Translations under genes and position numbers: made by a program
Shown here: positions 49,660 to 58,846 of the stretch, piece after piece
Layout: each line of letters begins with the position of its first letter
Numbering within the stretch: the stretch's first letter is position 1
From: Streptococcus suis
GTDB taxonomy: Bacteria > Bacillota > Bacilli > Lactobacillales > Streptococcaceae
Assembly: GCF_016775005.1 (NCBI RefSeq)
Contig: NZ_JAEUXI010000006.1
Location: forward strand, 1 to 64,000
Direction of reading: 5' to 3'
DNA length: 64,000 nucleotides
The notes under the pieces: generated by a model
Told to the model about the DNA's origin: nothing
The model's input: the letters and a program-made list of their open reading frames with translations, nothing else
The model's database searches: none

Positions 49660-49941
49660 TTAGAGCTGCAACAGCATAAAAAGGATTAGGACATCGAAGA
49701 GCAGATTAAAAAGAAGAGAAGCCAGACTGTTTTTCTGACCAATTTTGGTAAACCAGCCTAGATAGGCATTGATTACTATCAAGAGGATAAATAAGCAACG
49801 AAACCAAGTTTCAGAATAAATGGACCAAAAGCCTTGGGGATAGAAGATTGCGATGGAATACAGGATAGAGGTATAGGAATATTCGTTCATATACCATTCT
49901 TTATTAAAGCGGGGACGAATGTCTGCCAGAATCTTTTTCAT
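49660..49941 (-). CDS. Small membrane protein, paralogue 1 of 3
   Basis: A 93-residue protein (MKKILADIRPRFNKEWYMNEYSYTSILYSIAIF...) that keeps the FNKEWY-type cap and the later hydrophobic segments (CLFILLIVINAYLGWF, LLFNLLFDVLILFMLL) of the next two genes but is more diverged. AGGAG lies ten bases before ATG 49941; the in-frame start at 49974 is only one base from the -10 and less likely. It is first of the three-gene unit and read from the promoter at 49975-50003. Confidence 0.7.
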   Translation of the reverse strand: MKKILADIRPRFNKEWYMNEYSYTSILYSIAIFYPQGFWSIYSETWFRCLFILLIVINAYLGWFTKIGQKNSLASLLFNLLFDVLILFMLLQL

Positions 49942-49974
49942 CACTGTCAGCTCCTCTCTCGATTTTCTAACCAT

Positions 49975-50003
49975 AGTATAGCTTACTTGGATAAAAATAG
50001 CAA
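49975..50003 (-). promoter_or_regulatory. Promoter of the small membrane protein operon
   Basis: On the minus strand TTGCTA (50003-49998), a 17-bp spacer and TATACT (49980-49975). Confidence 0.6.
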
Positions 50004-50133
50004 GGATAAATGAGTTGTATAGTTCCTGTCTATAACTTGACTGGGAAATTTTCTATAAGCAAAAACAGGGATTTTTTCACCAAGAGAGAAAGTCCGTGCT
50101 AGAATAGAAGAAGAAACGTTTGAGGAGGTTGCC

Positions 50134-51237
50134 ATGACGAGATTAAAACGCGATACCCTTTTGGCCCAAGCAGGCATACGAAAAGATGAACGAACAGGGG
50201 CCTTGATTTCACCGATTCACCTGTCGACAACATACCAGCACCCTGAGTTTGGGCAATCCACAGGATTCGACTATACCCGAACGAAAAATCCAACCCGTTC
50301 CAGCTTAGAGGAAACCCTTGCTGCCATTGAAGGAGCAGAGCACGCCCTAGTGACCTCCTCTGGAATGGCTGCCTTGGTCTTGCTCTTTCAAACTTTTCCC
50401 CAGGGAAGTCGGATTCTAGCCGTGCGTGACCTTTACGGTGGTTCCTTCCGCTGGTTTAATCAGCAGGAAGAACAAGGGCGCTTTGTTTTCCAATACGCTC
50501 AAACGCCTGACCAACTGTTTGACCAGTTAGATGATACCATTGACTATGTATTTTTAGAGACTCCAACCAACCCTCTCATGGTGGAGTTTGATATTGCTGC
50601 GATATCAGAAAAGGCGCATGAAGTCGGAGCCAAAGTTATTGTTGATAATACCTTTTATAGTCCGATTTACCAAAATCCACTTGCTCTTGGGGCAGATGTG
50701 GTGCTTCATTCGGCGACCAAGTACCTTTCAGGCCATAATGATGTTTTGGCAGGGGCTCTGATGACCAATGACCAGGCACTCTATGAACAGTTGTTCTATG
50801 ACCAAAACACGACGGGACCGACCTTATCACCCTTTGATGCTTTTCTCTTGATGCGTGGCTTGAAAACACTAGCTATTCGCATGGAGCGTTCTACCCAAAA
50901 CGCTCGAGCAATCGTAGAATTTCTTGAGCAACATCCAGCAGTAAAAGAAGTCTTTTACACGGGGAAAGGAGGGATGGTTTCAATGAAGGTTGCCAAGCAA
51001 GAGATGATTCCCCACCTGCTCAATAGCCTCCGAGTTTTTACCTTTGCAGAGAGCTTAGGTGGTGTGGAAAGCTTGATTACCTATCCCTCGACGCAGACTC
51101 ATGCAGATATTCCAGCAGCTATTCGCCATTCCTATGGCTTGACAGACGATCTCTTACGCTTGTCAATCGGGATTGAAGATGTGTCGGACTTGATTGAGGA
51201 TTTACGTACTAGTCTGGAGAAAAGTTATGACCTATGA
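50134..51237 (+). CDS. Cystathionine gamma-synthase / beta-lyase family enzyme
   Basis: A 367-residue Cys/Met-metabolism PLP enzyme. Markers are YTRTKNPTRSSLEETLAAIEGAEHALVTSSGMAA, DLYGGSFRWF, VFLETPTNPLM, VDNTFYSP and the PLP Lys in SATKYLSGHNDVLAG. It works in transsulfuration or methionine synthesis, making or cleaving cystathionine; MetB, MetC and gamma-lyases cannot be told apart here. GAGGAGG precedes the ATG. The PatB-type C-S lyase overlaps its end by 11 bp; such pairs are usually methionine-biosynthesis operons (MetB-like then MetC/PatB-like). Confidence 0.88.
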   Translation: MTRLKRDTLLAQAGIRKDERTGALISPIHLSTTYQHPEFGQSTGFDYTRTKNPTRSSLEETLAAIEGAEHALVTSSGMAALVLLFQTFPQGSRILAVRDLYGGSFRWFNQQEEQGRFVFQYAQTPDQLFDQLDDTIDYVFLETPTNPLMVEFDIAAISEKAHEVGAKVIVDNTFYSPIYQNPLALGADVVLHSATKYLSGHNDVLAGALMTNDQALYEQLFYDQNTTGPTLSPFDAFLLMRGLKTLAIRMERSTQNARAIVEFLEQHPAVKEVFYTGKGGMVSMKVAKQEMIPHLLNSLRVFTFAESLGGVESLITYPSTQTHADIPAAIRHSYGLTDDLLRLSIGIEDVSDLIEDLRTSLEKSYDL

Positions 51238-52384
51238 TTTTAAAACCTTACCAAATCGCTTAGACCAACACAGCGAAAAGTGGCGGCTAACAGAAAACAA
51301 CCCAGAGCTCTTGCAACTCTGGGTGGCAGATATGGACTTTCAGCCCTTTCCAGAAATGCGCCAAGCTATCGTAGACTACGGGCAAAGGCAGATTTTCGGT
51401 TACAACTATGCCAGTGAGTCTCTGTTCGAATCCATAATGGACTGGGAGAAGAACCAGCACGGCTATTGTTTTGATCGGCAAGCTCTTGTTTTGGTAGAAG
51501 GTGTTGTTCCGGCCTTGTCCATCGCAGTTCAAGCTTTTACAGCTGAGGGGGATGCAGTTATGATCAATACTCCAGTATATCCCCCATTTGCCCGTACTGT
51601 TCGACTCAATCATCGACGGTTAATTAGTCAGCCTCTTAGTGTAGAAAATGACCAATTTACTCTTGATTTTCAGGCTTTGGAGCAAAAGATTATTGAGGAG
51701 GGGGTCAAACTCTATATCTTTTGCAATCCCCACAATCCAGGTGGCAGAGTTTGGAGTCAACAGGAACTACAAGAGCTCGGTGCTATCTGTCAGAAGCATG
51801 GAGTCATCTTAGTCTCTGATGAAATCCACCAGGACTTGACCCTCTTTGGACATGAGCACCATTCCTTCAATACGGTTTCCCCAAACCATAAGGAATTTTC
51901 GGTCATTTTGTCTTCTGCAACCAAGACATTTAATATAGCGGGAACAAAAAACAGCTTTGCTATTATTGAAAATCCTCAGTTGCGTAAAGCTTTTACCAAG
52001 AGACAATTGGCCAATAACCAACATGAAATTCCTAGCCTAGGCTTAATTACAACAGAAGTTGCCTACCGACACGGAAAACCTTGGTTGACCGCCTTAAAAC
52101 CAGTTTTGGAAGAAAATATCTTGTTGGTCCAAGAAGAATTGAGTAAAAAGACGAATATCAAAGTGCTTAAACCACAAGGAACCTACCTGATTTGGCTGGA
52201 TTTTTCAGCCTATGAACTCAGTCACCAAGAGCTAGCAGAGAAATTGTTGGAAGAAGCACAACTGCATTTGAATGATGGATTGACCTTTGGAAAAGAAGGT
52301 GAAAAGCATTTCCGATTGAATGCAGCAACACCACAATTTGTCATCAAGGAAGCCTGCCGACGACTGGTGGAAGTGTTTGGCTAA
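51227..52384 (+). CDS. PatB/MalY-type cystathionine beta-lyase
   Basis: A 385-residue fold-type I PLP lyase. LWVADMDFQPFPEMRQAI (the MalY/PatB N-terminal mark, about 22-39), FGYNY, NPHNPGGRVW, VSDEIHQDL and the PLP Lys in SSATKTFNIAGTKNSF are all present. It cleaves C-S bonds of cystathionine or cysteine conjugates, giving homocysteine or thiols. The start at 51227 overlaps the upstream gene, so translation is coupled; there is no better RBS for a later start. MalY-like proteins can also act as regulators in E. coli, but nothing here requires that. Confidence 0.88.
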   Translation: MTYDFKTLPNRLDQHSEKWRLTENNPELLQLWVADMDFQPFPEMRQAIVDYGQRQIFGYNYASESLFESIMDWEKNQHGYCFDRQALVLVEGVVPALSIAVQAFTAEGDAVMINTPVYPPFARTVRLNHRRLISQPLSVENDQFTLDFQALEQKIIEEGVKLYIFCNPHNPGGRVWSQQELQELGAICQKHGVILVSDEIHQDLTLFGHEHHSFNTVSPNHKEFSVILSSATKTFNIAGTKNSFAIIENPQLRKAFTKRQLANNQHEIPSLGLITTEVAYRHGKPWLTALKPVLEENILLVQEELSKKTNIKVLKPQGTYLIWLDFSAYELSHQELAEKLLEEAQLHLNDGLTFGKEGEKHFRLNAATPQFVIKEACRRLVEVFG

Positions 52385-52525
52385 CTAAGAATCTAGAAAA
52401 AAAATCAATGAAGTTCGAGCATTTTCTGGCCAAACAAATAAGAAAAGAATTATTTTTGGCGTGAATGCCAGTCTAGTCCATGAATGGAAATTTTTTTTCA
52501 ATTTTCCAGATAGCAATAAAAATAG

Positions 52526-52557
52526 AAAAAGGAAGAGCTAGGCTATTCCTTTTTTTG
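52526..52557. terminator. Bidirectional terminator patB / msmR
   Basis: AAAAAGGAA-g-AGC pairs with GCT-a-TTCCTTTTT around TAG, with T-runs readable on both strands between convergent genes. Confidence 0.8.
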
Positions 52558-53379
52558 TTGTTTTCGATAGTCAGTAGGACTCATGTGAAAGTAATTCTTA
52601 AAGGCTGTACTGAAGGTTAGCGGATCATAATAACCGACGGAGTTTGCAATCTCTGTAATGGTTCGTTCAGGATTTTCTAAAAGTTGGCAACTTCGATTCA
52701 TCTTGACTTGGAGAATGTAGTCTTTGATAGCGTAGCCAGTTTCTTGTTTGAAGATTTTATAGAGGTAGCTTCGGCTTAAAGCCAATTGGTCAGCAATTTC
52801 TGCAACTTTGATAGGATGAGAATAATGGCTGTGAATAAACTTAATCGCATGATGTACATAACTTTTCGCTAATGTTCCAGCCTCCTTCAGCTGTTGATTT
52901 GGAAATTCGGCAACAAGATGGGCCAGTAATTGATGAAGATGGCCGACCAGGATATGCTCTGTCACCATGGGTAAGTGATGTCTAACAGTATGATTGATAT
53001 CCATCATTTTTTGTAAAATTGGAGATTGTAGGTTTGAATGGAGGTAGAATTTCTCTAATAATCGACTGTGTTCCAATATTGACTCCGCTTTAGAGCCACT
53101 AAACCCAACCCAAATATACGTCCAAGGCTCCTGGCCATCAGCTTGGTAAAAGATTGACTTATTTTTAGGAAGGACAAACAAGTCGCCTGCGGTCAGTTCG
53201 GTCGTTTCTCCAAGAATGGAAATTTTTCCCTTGCCCTCAGTGATAAAATGGATTACATAGTTATCTCGGACAGTCGGACCAAAGGAATAGTTTTTATCAC
53301 ATTGTTCCGCACCATAATGGTCGATATTAAGGTCAAAGTGATGGTTATCAAACTCATTGTAGACATTTAGGATATTCAT
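52543..53379 (-). CDS. msmR: AraC-family regulator MsmR
   Basis: A 278-residue AraC activator. An N-terminal cupin-like sensor domain (DHYGAEQCDKNYSFGP, ELTAGDLFVLPKNKSIFYQ) is followed by a C-terminal double HTH (IKVAEIADQLALSRSYLYKIFKQETGYAIKDYI and ITEIANSVGYYDPLTFSTAFKNYFHMSPTDYRK). It is divergent from aga-msmEFG-gtfA-dexB, as MsmR is in S. mutans, and most likely activates that operon with alpha-galactoside or isomaltosaccharide inducers. Its -10 is TGGTATAAT (minus strand, 53405-53400) and AAGGAGG precedes the ATG. Confidence 0.9.
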   Translation of the reverse strand: MNILNVYNEFDNHHFDLNIDHYGAEQCDKNYSFGPTVRDNYVIHFITEGKGKISILGETTELTAGDLFVLPKNKSIFYQADGQEPWTYIWVGFSGSKAESILEHSRLLEKFYLHSNLQSPILQKMMDINHTVRHHLPMVTEHILVGHLHQLLAHLVAEFPNQQLKEAGTLAKSYVHHAIKFIHSHYSHPIKVAEIADQLALSRSYLYKIFKQETGYAIKDYILQVKMNRSCQLLENPERTITEIANSVGYYDPLTFSTAFKNYFHMSPTDYRKQQKKE

Positions 53380-53432
53380 CTCAGTCCTCCTTAGGAAACA
53401 TTATACCATATTCAAATAACAAAACCCTATTT

Positions 53433-53458
53433 TGTAAAACGCTTTCATTTGTTAGAAT
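53433..53458 (+). promoter_or_regulatory. cre site and -10 of the aga-msm operon
   Basis: TGTAAAACGCTTTCA (53433-53447 with flank) matches the cre consensus at 13 of 15 positions and ends five bases before a -10-like TAGAAT (53453-53458). CcpA bound here would repress the operon while glucose is available. Confidence 0.65.
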
Positions 53459-53488
53459 GAGTCATGTAATACAGATAGGAGTAACAGG

Positions 53489-55657
53489 ATGATTCTATAT
53501 ACAGAAGAAAGATGCCTATTTCACTTGAAAACGAGAGAATTTTCATACGTGATAGAGGTGTTAGAAACAGGTGACCTAGTTCATCGATATTTTGGTAAGA
53601 AAATTCACCAATTTAGCGATGGAAACAAAATAACATATTTGGACCGTGCCTTTTCACCAAGTCCAATTACAGGAAATCGGACCTACTCACTGGATACTTT
53701 ACCCTTAGAATATTCTAGCAACGGTCTGGGAGATTTTCGGACAGCTTCCATTGATGTGAGAAATGAACTTGGGCTTGTCTTGGATTTGAAGTACAAGCAA
53801 CATCGGATTTATAAAGGAAAGTCGTCCTTGGAAGGACTACCTGCCAGCTTTGCTTCTGAGGAGGAGGTCGAAAGTCTAGAGATTGACCTCTATGATACTG
53901 TAGCAGATGTGACAGTCACCTTGCAGTATGCGGTTTTTGAAGAAAGTAACTACCTAGCCCGCTCTGCTCGTATCCAAACAGGTCGCTATCCTTCCAAGGT
54001 AGAAAAGGCCTTGTCTTTCAGCTTGGATTTTCCTCGAAAAGACTTTATTGTTCACAGTCTAACAGGACGGTACGGCTACGAGAAAGAATGGACAAAGACA
54101 CCGATTACGAGCGGAACCTACTCGATTGGTAGTATCCGAGGAGCTTCCAGCCACTCACGCACTCCCTTCTTGGCATTGGTGGCCCCGACTGCCACGGAAG
54201 ATAGTGGCGATGTTTACTCGGCTCAGCTGGTCTATAGCGGAAATTTCACCGCTTTCATTGAAACAACTGCCTTGGAAACAATCCGTTGGGGTATGGGAAT
54301 CAACGATGCTAGCTTCAGCTGGAACTTGGCTGCCGGTGAAAGTTTTCAAACGCCAGAAGTTCTCCTATCCTTTACAGATAAGGGCTTCACAGGTATGACC
54401 CAAGATAGTCATGGCTTCATCAAAAAGCACCTGATTCGTTCAAACTTTGTCAATCAAGAACGGCCAATTCTCATCAACAACTGGGAAGGAACCTATTTTG
54501 ATTTTACAGAGGAGAAAATTCTTTCCATGGCGAAGGTGGCCAGTCAGGCAGGGATTGAATTATTCGTCCTGGATGATGGCTGGTTTGGAAAACGGAATAA
54601 TGACGAGTCTTCCTTGGGAGATTGGATTGTCAATAGAGACAAGCTTCCCAATGGTTTAGCAGGTCTGGCAGATTCCATTCAGGCTCTGGGCATGAAATTC
54701 GGACTTTGGTTTGAGCCAGAGATGATTTCAATTGACAGTGACCTCTATCGTCAACATCCAGATTGGGCGATTCATATTGATGGACGGGAGCCGATTTACA
54801 GTAGGGAGCAGCTGGTGTTGGATTTGTCCAAACCAGAAGTTTGTGACTACATTATCCAGGCAGTATCACAGGTACTCCAATCTGCCAAAATCGATTATGT
54901 CAAGTGGGATATGAACCGCAATATCACCAGTATGTCGCAAGAATTTGCCAATGCGGAGTCCTATGAATTCCACCATCGTTATATGTTGGGGCTCTACCGA
55001 GTATTAGACACTTTGACTAGTCGCTTCCCAGATATTCTCTTTGAATCCTGTGCAGGTGGTGGCGGTCGAAATGACTTGGGTCTGCTTTACTATACGCCAC
55101 AGGCATGGGCTAGTGACAACACAGATGCGATTGGGCGCCTCTCTATCCAAGAAGGAACGACCCTGCTCTACCCAACCTCCTCAATGGGAGCCCACGTATC
55201 AGCTGTTCCCAATCATCAAGTCGGTCGGATTACATCGTTGCAAACCCGAGGAAACGTAGCTATGATGGGCGGAGCCTTTGGCTACGAGTTAGATGTTACT
55301 CAACTGTCTCAAGAAGAATTAGAAACACTTGCTGAACAGGTTGAAACCTTCAAGCAAATTCGTTCAACAGTCCAGTTTGGTGACCTCTATCGGTTGAAAA
55401 AAACGGCAAATACCTGGGCAGCCAACTATGTTGATACAGATAAGAGTCAAGCTGTTTTCACCTTCGTAAAAATACTAGCTCAACCAGAAGCTCCTCTGTT
55501 GCAGGTAAGATTGAAGGGGCTGGACCCAGAAGCTTGCTATTACTGTCCACAGTTGGAAACAAGTTTCTATGGAGATGAGCTCATGAACATCGGCTTAACC
55601 ATGCCCCATGTTCAACAAGATTATTTTAGTGTACAATATATTTTTAACAAAATCTAG
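53489..55657 (+). CDS. aga: Alpha-galactosidase, GH36
   Basis: A 722-residue GH36 enzyme that cuts terminal alpha-galactose from melibiose, raffinose and stachyose. An N-terminal beta-sandwich precedes the TIM barrel. The nucleophile Asp is in VKWDMNR and the acid/base Asp in ASDNTD; FVLDDGWFGKRN, GLWFEPEM and ESCAGGGGRNDLG are typical. No signal peptide is present, so it acts in the cytoplasm on sugars brought in by MsmEFG. It is first in the operon and its stop is 12 bp from msmE. Confidence 0.95.
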   Translation: MILYTEERCLFHLKTREFSYVIEVLETGDLVHRYFGKKIHQFSDGNKITYLDRAFSPSPITGNRTYSLDTLPLEYSSNGLGDFRTASIDVRNELGLVLDLKYKQHRIYKGKSSLEGLPASFASEEEVESLEIDLYDTVADVTVTLQYAVFEESNYLARSARIQTGRYPSKVEKALSFSLDFPRKDFIVHSLTGRYGYEKEWTKTPITSGTYSIGSIRGASSHSRTPFLALVAPTATEDSGDVYSAQLVYSGNFTAFIETTALETIRWGMGINDASFSWNLAAGESFQTPEVLLSFTDKGFTGMTQDSHGFIKKHLIRSNFVNQERPILINNWEGTYFDFTEEKILSMAKVASQAGIELFVLDDGWFGKRNNDESSLGDWIVNRDKLPNGLAGLADSIQALGMKFGLWFEPEMISIDSDLYRQHPDWAIHIDGREPIYSREQLVLDLSKPEVCDYIIQAVSQVLQSAKIDYVKWDMNRNITSMSQEFANAESYEFHHRYMLGLYRVLDTLTSRFPDILFESCAGGGGRNDLGLLYYTPQAWASDNTDAIGRLSIQEGTTLLYPTSSMGAHVSAVPNHQVGRITSLQTRGNVAMMGGAFGYELDVTQLSQEELETLAEQVETFKQIRSTVQFGDLYRLKKTANTWAANYVDTDKSQAVFTFVKILAQPEAPLLQVRLKGLDPEACYYCPQLETSFYGDELMNIGLTMPHVQQDYFSVQYIFNKI

Positions 55658-55669
55658 GAGGATTTTATT

Positions 55670-56902
55670 ATGAAAATGAGAAGATTTCTCAAATGTGCGT
55701 CAGTTTGTGCTTTTGCTAGCTTCCTTGTAGCCTGTGGCAGTTCAAGTAGCAGTGACAAGGTAGAAATTGAATTTTTCTCACAAAAACCTGAAATGCAAGC
55801 AACCTTGCAGGAAATCATTGATGACTTTGAGAAAGAAAATCCAGATATTGAAGTCAAGTTTTCAAATGTGCCAGACGCAGGAACTGTCTTGAAAACACGC
55901 ATGGCCAACGATGAAGCACCAGATGTTATCAATATCTATCCTCAAAATGCAGACTTCAAAGAATATGCAGCAGACGGTCGTTTCCTTGAAATTGGAGAGG
56001 ATGCAGGTCTCAGCCACTTGAAAGACGGAGCTGTAACACCATATCTTGTAAATGATACAAACTACACCCTCCCATTGACTGCCAATGCCTATGGTATCTA
56101 CTACAACAAAGATAAATTTGAAGAACTTGGTTTGGAAGTACCAACTACCTATGCAGAATTTGTGGCCTTGGTAGACAAAATCAAGGCTGATGGCAGTGTA
56201 GCACCTTTTGCCCTTTCTCTAAATGACTCTTGGTCACTCAACGGTTACCACCAATTAGCTTGGGTAACAGTTGCAGGTGGGTTTGACGGTGCAGAAGATA
56301 TTTTGATTCGTAGTGCCAAGGGAGCTATCCAAGACGATGCAACAACCAAGGAAGTCTTGGAGCGTTTGGAACTGTTGACAGATAATGGTCAAAAAGGATT
56401 CACAGGTGCCCTCTATGCTGATGCGGTTGCGTCATTTGCAGCAGGAGAAGCCCTCATGATGCCACAAGGAACATGGGCAGCTACAGCAATCAACCAGCAA
56501 GAGCCAGAATTTGAATACGGTATGTTTACCTTCCCAGGAGATGAAAAAGGTGGCGATTACACGATTGGTGCAGCAGACCTAGCCCTTTCTGTATCTGCTG
56601 AATCAGAGCACCCAGAAGAAGCTAAAACATTCTTAGAATATCTCTCACGCCCAGAAGTCATGCAGAAATACTATGACGTAGACGGCTCACCAACCTCTGT
56701 TGAAGGTGTGGATACCGAAGGTAAGTTTGAAGAAACAGCAGGTGTTACTCAATATGCCTTTACAGATAAGCACGTAGTATGGTTGCAGAGCGAGTGGGAT
56801 TCAGAAGATGAGTTTTGGAACATCACTGTCGAACTGGTGAAAAATCCAGATTCAGCAGAACTTGTGAAGAAACTCAATGCTTTCTTTGATCCGATGAAAT
56901 AA
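55670..56902 (+). CDS. msmE: Sugar-binding lipoprotein MsmE
   Basis: A 410-residue extracellular solute-binding lipoprotein (family 1). The signal peptide ends in the lipobox LVACGS with Cys at 22. VEIEFFSQKPEMQATLQEIIDDFEKENPDIEVKF and DAPDVINIYPQ-type segments follow. It binds raffinose, melibiose or isomaltosaccharides for the MsmFG permease. AGGAGG precedes the ATG. A 153-bp gap with strong alternative hairpins separates it from msmF, which could keep binding-protein mRNA more abundant than permease mRNA. Confidence 0.93.
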   Translation: MKMRRFLKCASVCAFASFLVACGSSSSSDKVEIEFFSQKPEMQATLQEIIDDFEKENPDIEVKFSNVPDAGTVLKTRMANDEAPDVINIYPQNADFKEYAADGRFLEIGEDAGLSHLKDGAVTPYLVNDTNYTLPLTANAYGIYYNKDKFEELGLEVPTTYAEFVALVDKIKADGSVAPFALSLNDSWSLNGYHQLAWVTVAGGFDGAEDILIRSAKGAIQDDATTKEVLERLELLTDNGQKGFTGALYADAVASFAAGEALMMPQGTWAATAINQQEPEFEYGMFTFPGDEKGGDYTIGAADLALSVSAESEHPEEAKTFLEYLSRPEVMQKYYDVDGSPTSVEGVDTEGKFEETAGVTQYAFTDKHVVWLQSEWDSEDEFWNITVELVKNPDSAELVKKLNAFFDPMK

Positions 56903-56912
56903 TCAGCACGAC

Positions 56913-57026
56913 AAACAACTAAGGGACGAGGAGTGGGTACTTCCAACCCCGTCCCCCTATAGTTGTTTAACCTCAGTTCGAAGAAGAGACCACTAACTTT
57001 TTTTGGAGCTGAGATTAAACAACTAT
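56913..57026 (+). promoter_or_regulatory. Alternative hairpins between msmE and msmF
   Basis: Hairpin A pairs AAACAACTA (56913-56921) with TAGTTGTTT (56960-56968) and inner GGGACG with CGTCCC. Hairpin B pairs 56959-56976 with 57009-57026 over 18 positions with one mismatch. They share the 56959-56968 segment, so only one can form at a time. Neither is followed by a full T-tract; a poly-T of seven lies within the loop of B. Attenuation or processing is inferred. Confidence 0.5.
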
Positions 57027-57055
57027 ACTTGATAAATTTAGTAAAGGAGTTCTTT

Positions 57056-57928
57056 ATGAGTCAAAAAGGATTTGTTGCAAAATATTGGCCCTACTTATTT
57101 GTAGCTCTGCCAATTGCTCTTCAGTTAATCTTTTTCTTCTATCCCTTGATAACAGGGGTGTTCTACAGTTTAACAGACTGGAATGGTTTATCCAGTAGTT
57201 ACGATGTGATTGGGATTCAAAACTACATTGATATTTTGAAGGATCCGGACTTCTATACCAGTATTACCTTCACCATTATCTTCACTATCGGTCTCGTTAT
57301 TGGGGAGATTGTGATTGGTATTTGGTTGGCAACTCTGCTTAACCGGAAAATTAAAGCAGTTGGCTTTTTCCGGACCTGGTATTTCTTCCCAGCAGTTTTG
57401 TCAACGGTGACCTTGGGTCTCATCTTTGTTCAACTTTTCAACTACGGTTTTACCCAGATTGGCGAAATCCTGCACATTGACTGGCTGATGGAAAACCTAT
57501 TGGTACAAGAAAATACCGTTATTCCTTCTGTCCTCTTTGTCGCTCTTTGGCAAGGTCTGGCGATGCCGGTCATCATTTTCCTATCTGGTTTACAAAGTAT
57601 TCCAGATGATGTGAAAGAAGCAGCAGCTATTGACGGTGCAACACGATCCCAGCAGTTTTTCAATATTGAATTGCCTTTCCTTTTACCGTCTATCAGTATG
57701 GTCTTTATCTTGGCCATGAAATCCGGATTGACAGCCTTTGACCTCATATTCGCTTTAACTAGTGGTGGTCCAGATGGTAAGACTGAGTCACTCGGCTTAC
57801 TGGTTTATAACTACGCTTTTGTAGACAATAAATTCTCATATGCCAATGCTCTGGCAGTCGTTCTCTTCATCTTTATCATTGTTATTTCCTTGATTCAGAT
57901 GCGGATTTCTAAGAAATTTGAAGTATAG
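57056..57928 (+). CDS. msmF: Sugar ABC permease MsmF
   Basis: A 290-residue MalF-type permease with six membrane helices and the EAA motif EAAAIDGATRSQQFFNIELPFLLPS that docks the ATPase. ATG 57056 follows AAAGGAG; the 31-residue extension upstream runs through the hairpin region and is not real. It would pair with MsmG and be driven by an MsmK-type ATPase, which is not encoded in this locus. Confidence 0.93.
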   Translation: MSQKGFVAKYWPYLFVALPIALQLIFFFYPLITGVFYSLTDWNGLSSSYDVIGIQNYIDILKDPDFYTSITFTIIFTIGLVIGEIVIGIWLATLLNRKIKAVGFFRTWYFFPAVLSTVTLGLIFVQLFNYGFTQIGEILHIDWLMENLLVQENTVIPSVLFVALWQGLAMPVIIFLSGLQSIPDDVKEAAAIDGATRSQQFFNIELPFLLPSISMVFILAMKSGLTAFDLIFALTSGGPDGKTESLGLLVYNYAFVDNKFSYANALAVVLFIFIIVISLIQMRISKKFEV

Positions 57929-57940
57929 GGAGGTATGTTT

Positions 57941-58771
57941 ATGAATAAGACCAAACAAAGCAATTGGTGGGTATATCTCGTTCTATTCAGCGGCATTCTC
58001 TTTATGTTTATTCCGCTACTGGTGACGGTGATTAGTTCCTTCAAACCAACCAAAGAAATCACAGGAAACTTCTTCGGTTTGCCTGAGAATTTCACACTAG
58101 ACAACTATAGTCGCTTATTTGAAGACGGAATTGTTCAATATTTCGGCAACTCTGCCCTGATTACCATCGCTGCAGTTGGCTTGATTATACTGGTCATCCC
58201 GATGGCAGCCTTTGCAGTAGCCCGTCAAATGAAGCGACAAACAGCTTTTAACTTTATCTACTTTTTCTTGATTATCGGAATCTTTGTTCCCTTCCAAGTA
58301 ATCATGCTTCCCATGACCAAGTTGATGTCTAGTCTTGGTTTGAACAATATTTTAGGGTTGATTATTCTTTATCTAACCTATGCAGTGCCACAGGCTCTCT
58401 TCCTCTATGTTGGCTACATTAAGACCATTGTTCCTGAAGAGATGGACGAGGCGGCAGCGATTGATGGTTGTGACAAGTTCACGATGTACTGGAGAATTAT
58501 CTTCCCATTGATGAAACCGATGCACGCTACGATTTTGATTATCAATGCCCTCTGGGTCTGGAACGACTTTCTCTTGCCACTCTTGGTCCTCAACCGTGAC
58601 CAAGAAATGTGGACCTTGCCGCTCTTCCAGTATAATTACCAGGGAATGTATTTCAGCGATTATGGACCGTCATTTGCGTCCTATGTGGTAGGGATTATCC
58701 CAATTCTACTGGTTTATCTCGTTTTCCAAAAGCATATCATTTCAGGTATGACCAGCGGATCTGTTAAATAA
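57941..58771 (+). CDS. msmG: Sugar ABC permease MsmG
   Basis: A 276-residue MalG-type permease with six membrane helices and the EAA motif DEAAAIDGCDKFTMYWRIIFPLMKP. ATG 57941 is seven bases from GGGAGG, whereas 57935 is only one base away. The msmF-msmG gap is 12 bp. A hairpin and a 75-bp gap separate it from gtfA. Confidence 0.93.
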   Translation: MNKTKQSNWWVYLVLFSGILFMFIPLLVTVISSFKPTKEITGNFFGLPENFTLDNYSRLFEDGIVQYFGNSALITIAAVGLIILVIPMAAFAVARQMKRQTAFNFIYFFLIIGIFVPFQVIMLPMTKLMSSLGLNNILGLIILYLTYAVPQALFLYVGYIKTIVPEEMDEAAAIDGCDKFTMYWRIIFPLMKPMHATILIINALWVWNDFLLPLLVLNRDQEMWTLPLFQYNYQGMYFSDYGPSFASYVVGIIPILLVYLVFQKHIISGMTSGSVK

Positions 58772-58777
58772 TATTCG

Positions 58778-58805
58778 AAAGGTTGAGGAAACTCAACCTT
58801 TTACC
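58778..58805 (+). terminator. Internal hairpin between msmG and gtfA
   Basis: AAAGGTTGAG (58778-58787) pairs perfectly with CTCAACCTTT (58792-58801) around GAAA, followed by only TT, so partial termination or processing is likely. Confidence 0.55.
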
Positions 58806-58846
58806 AAAAGACAATTAGAAAAGGCTTTCAAAAAAAGGAGAAGAAA

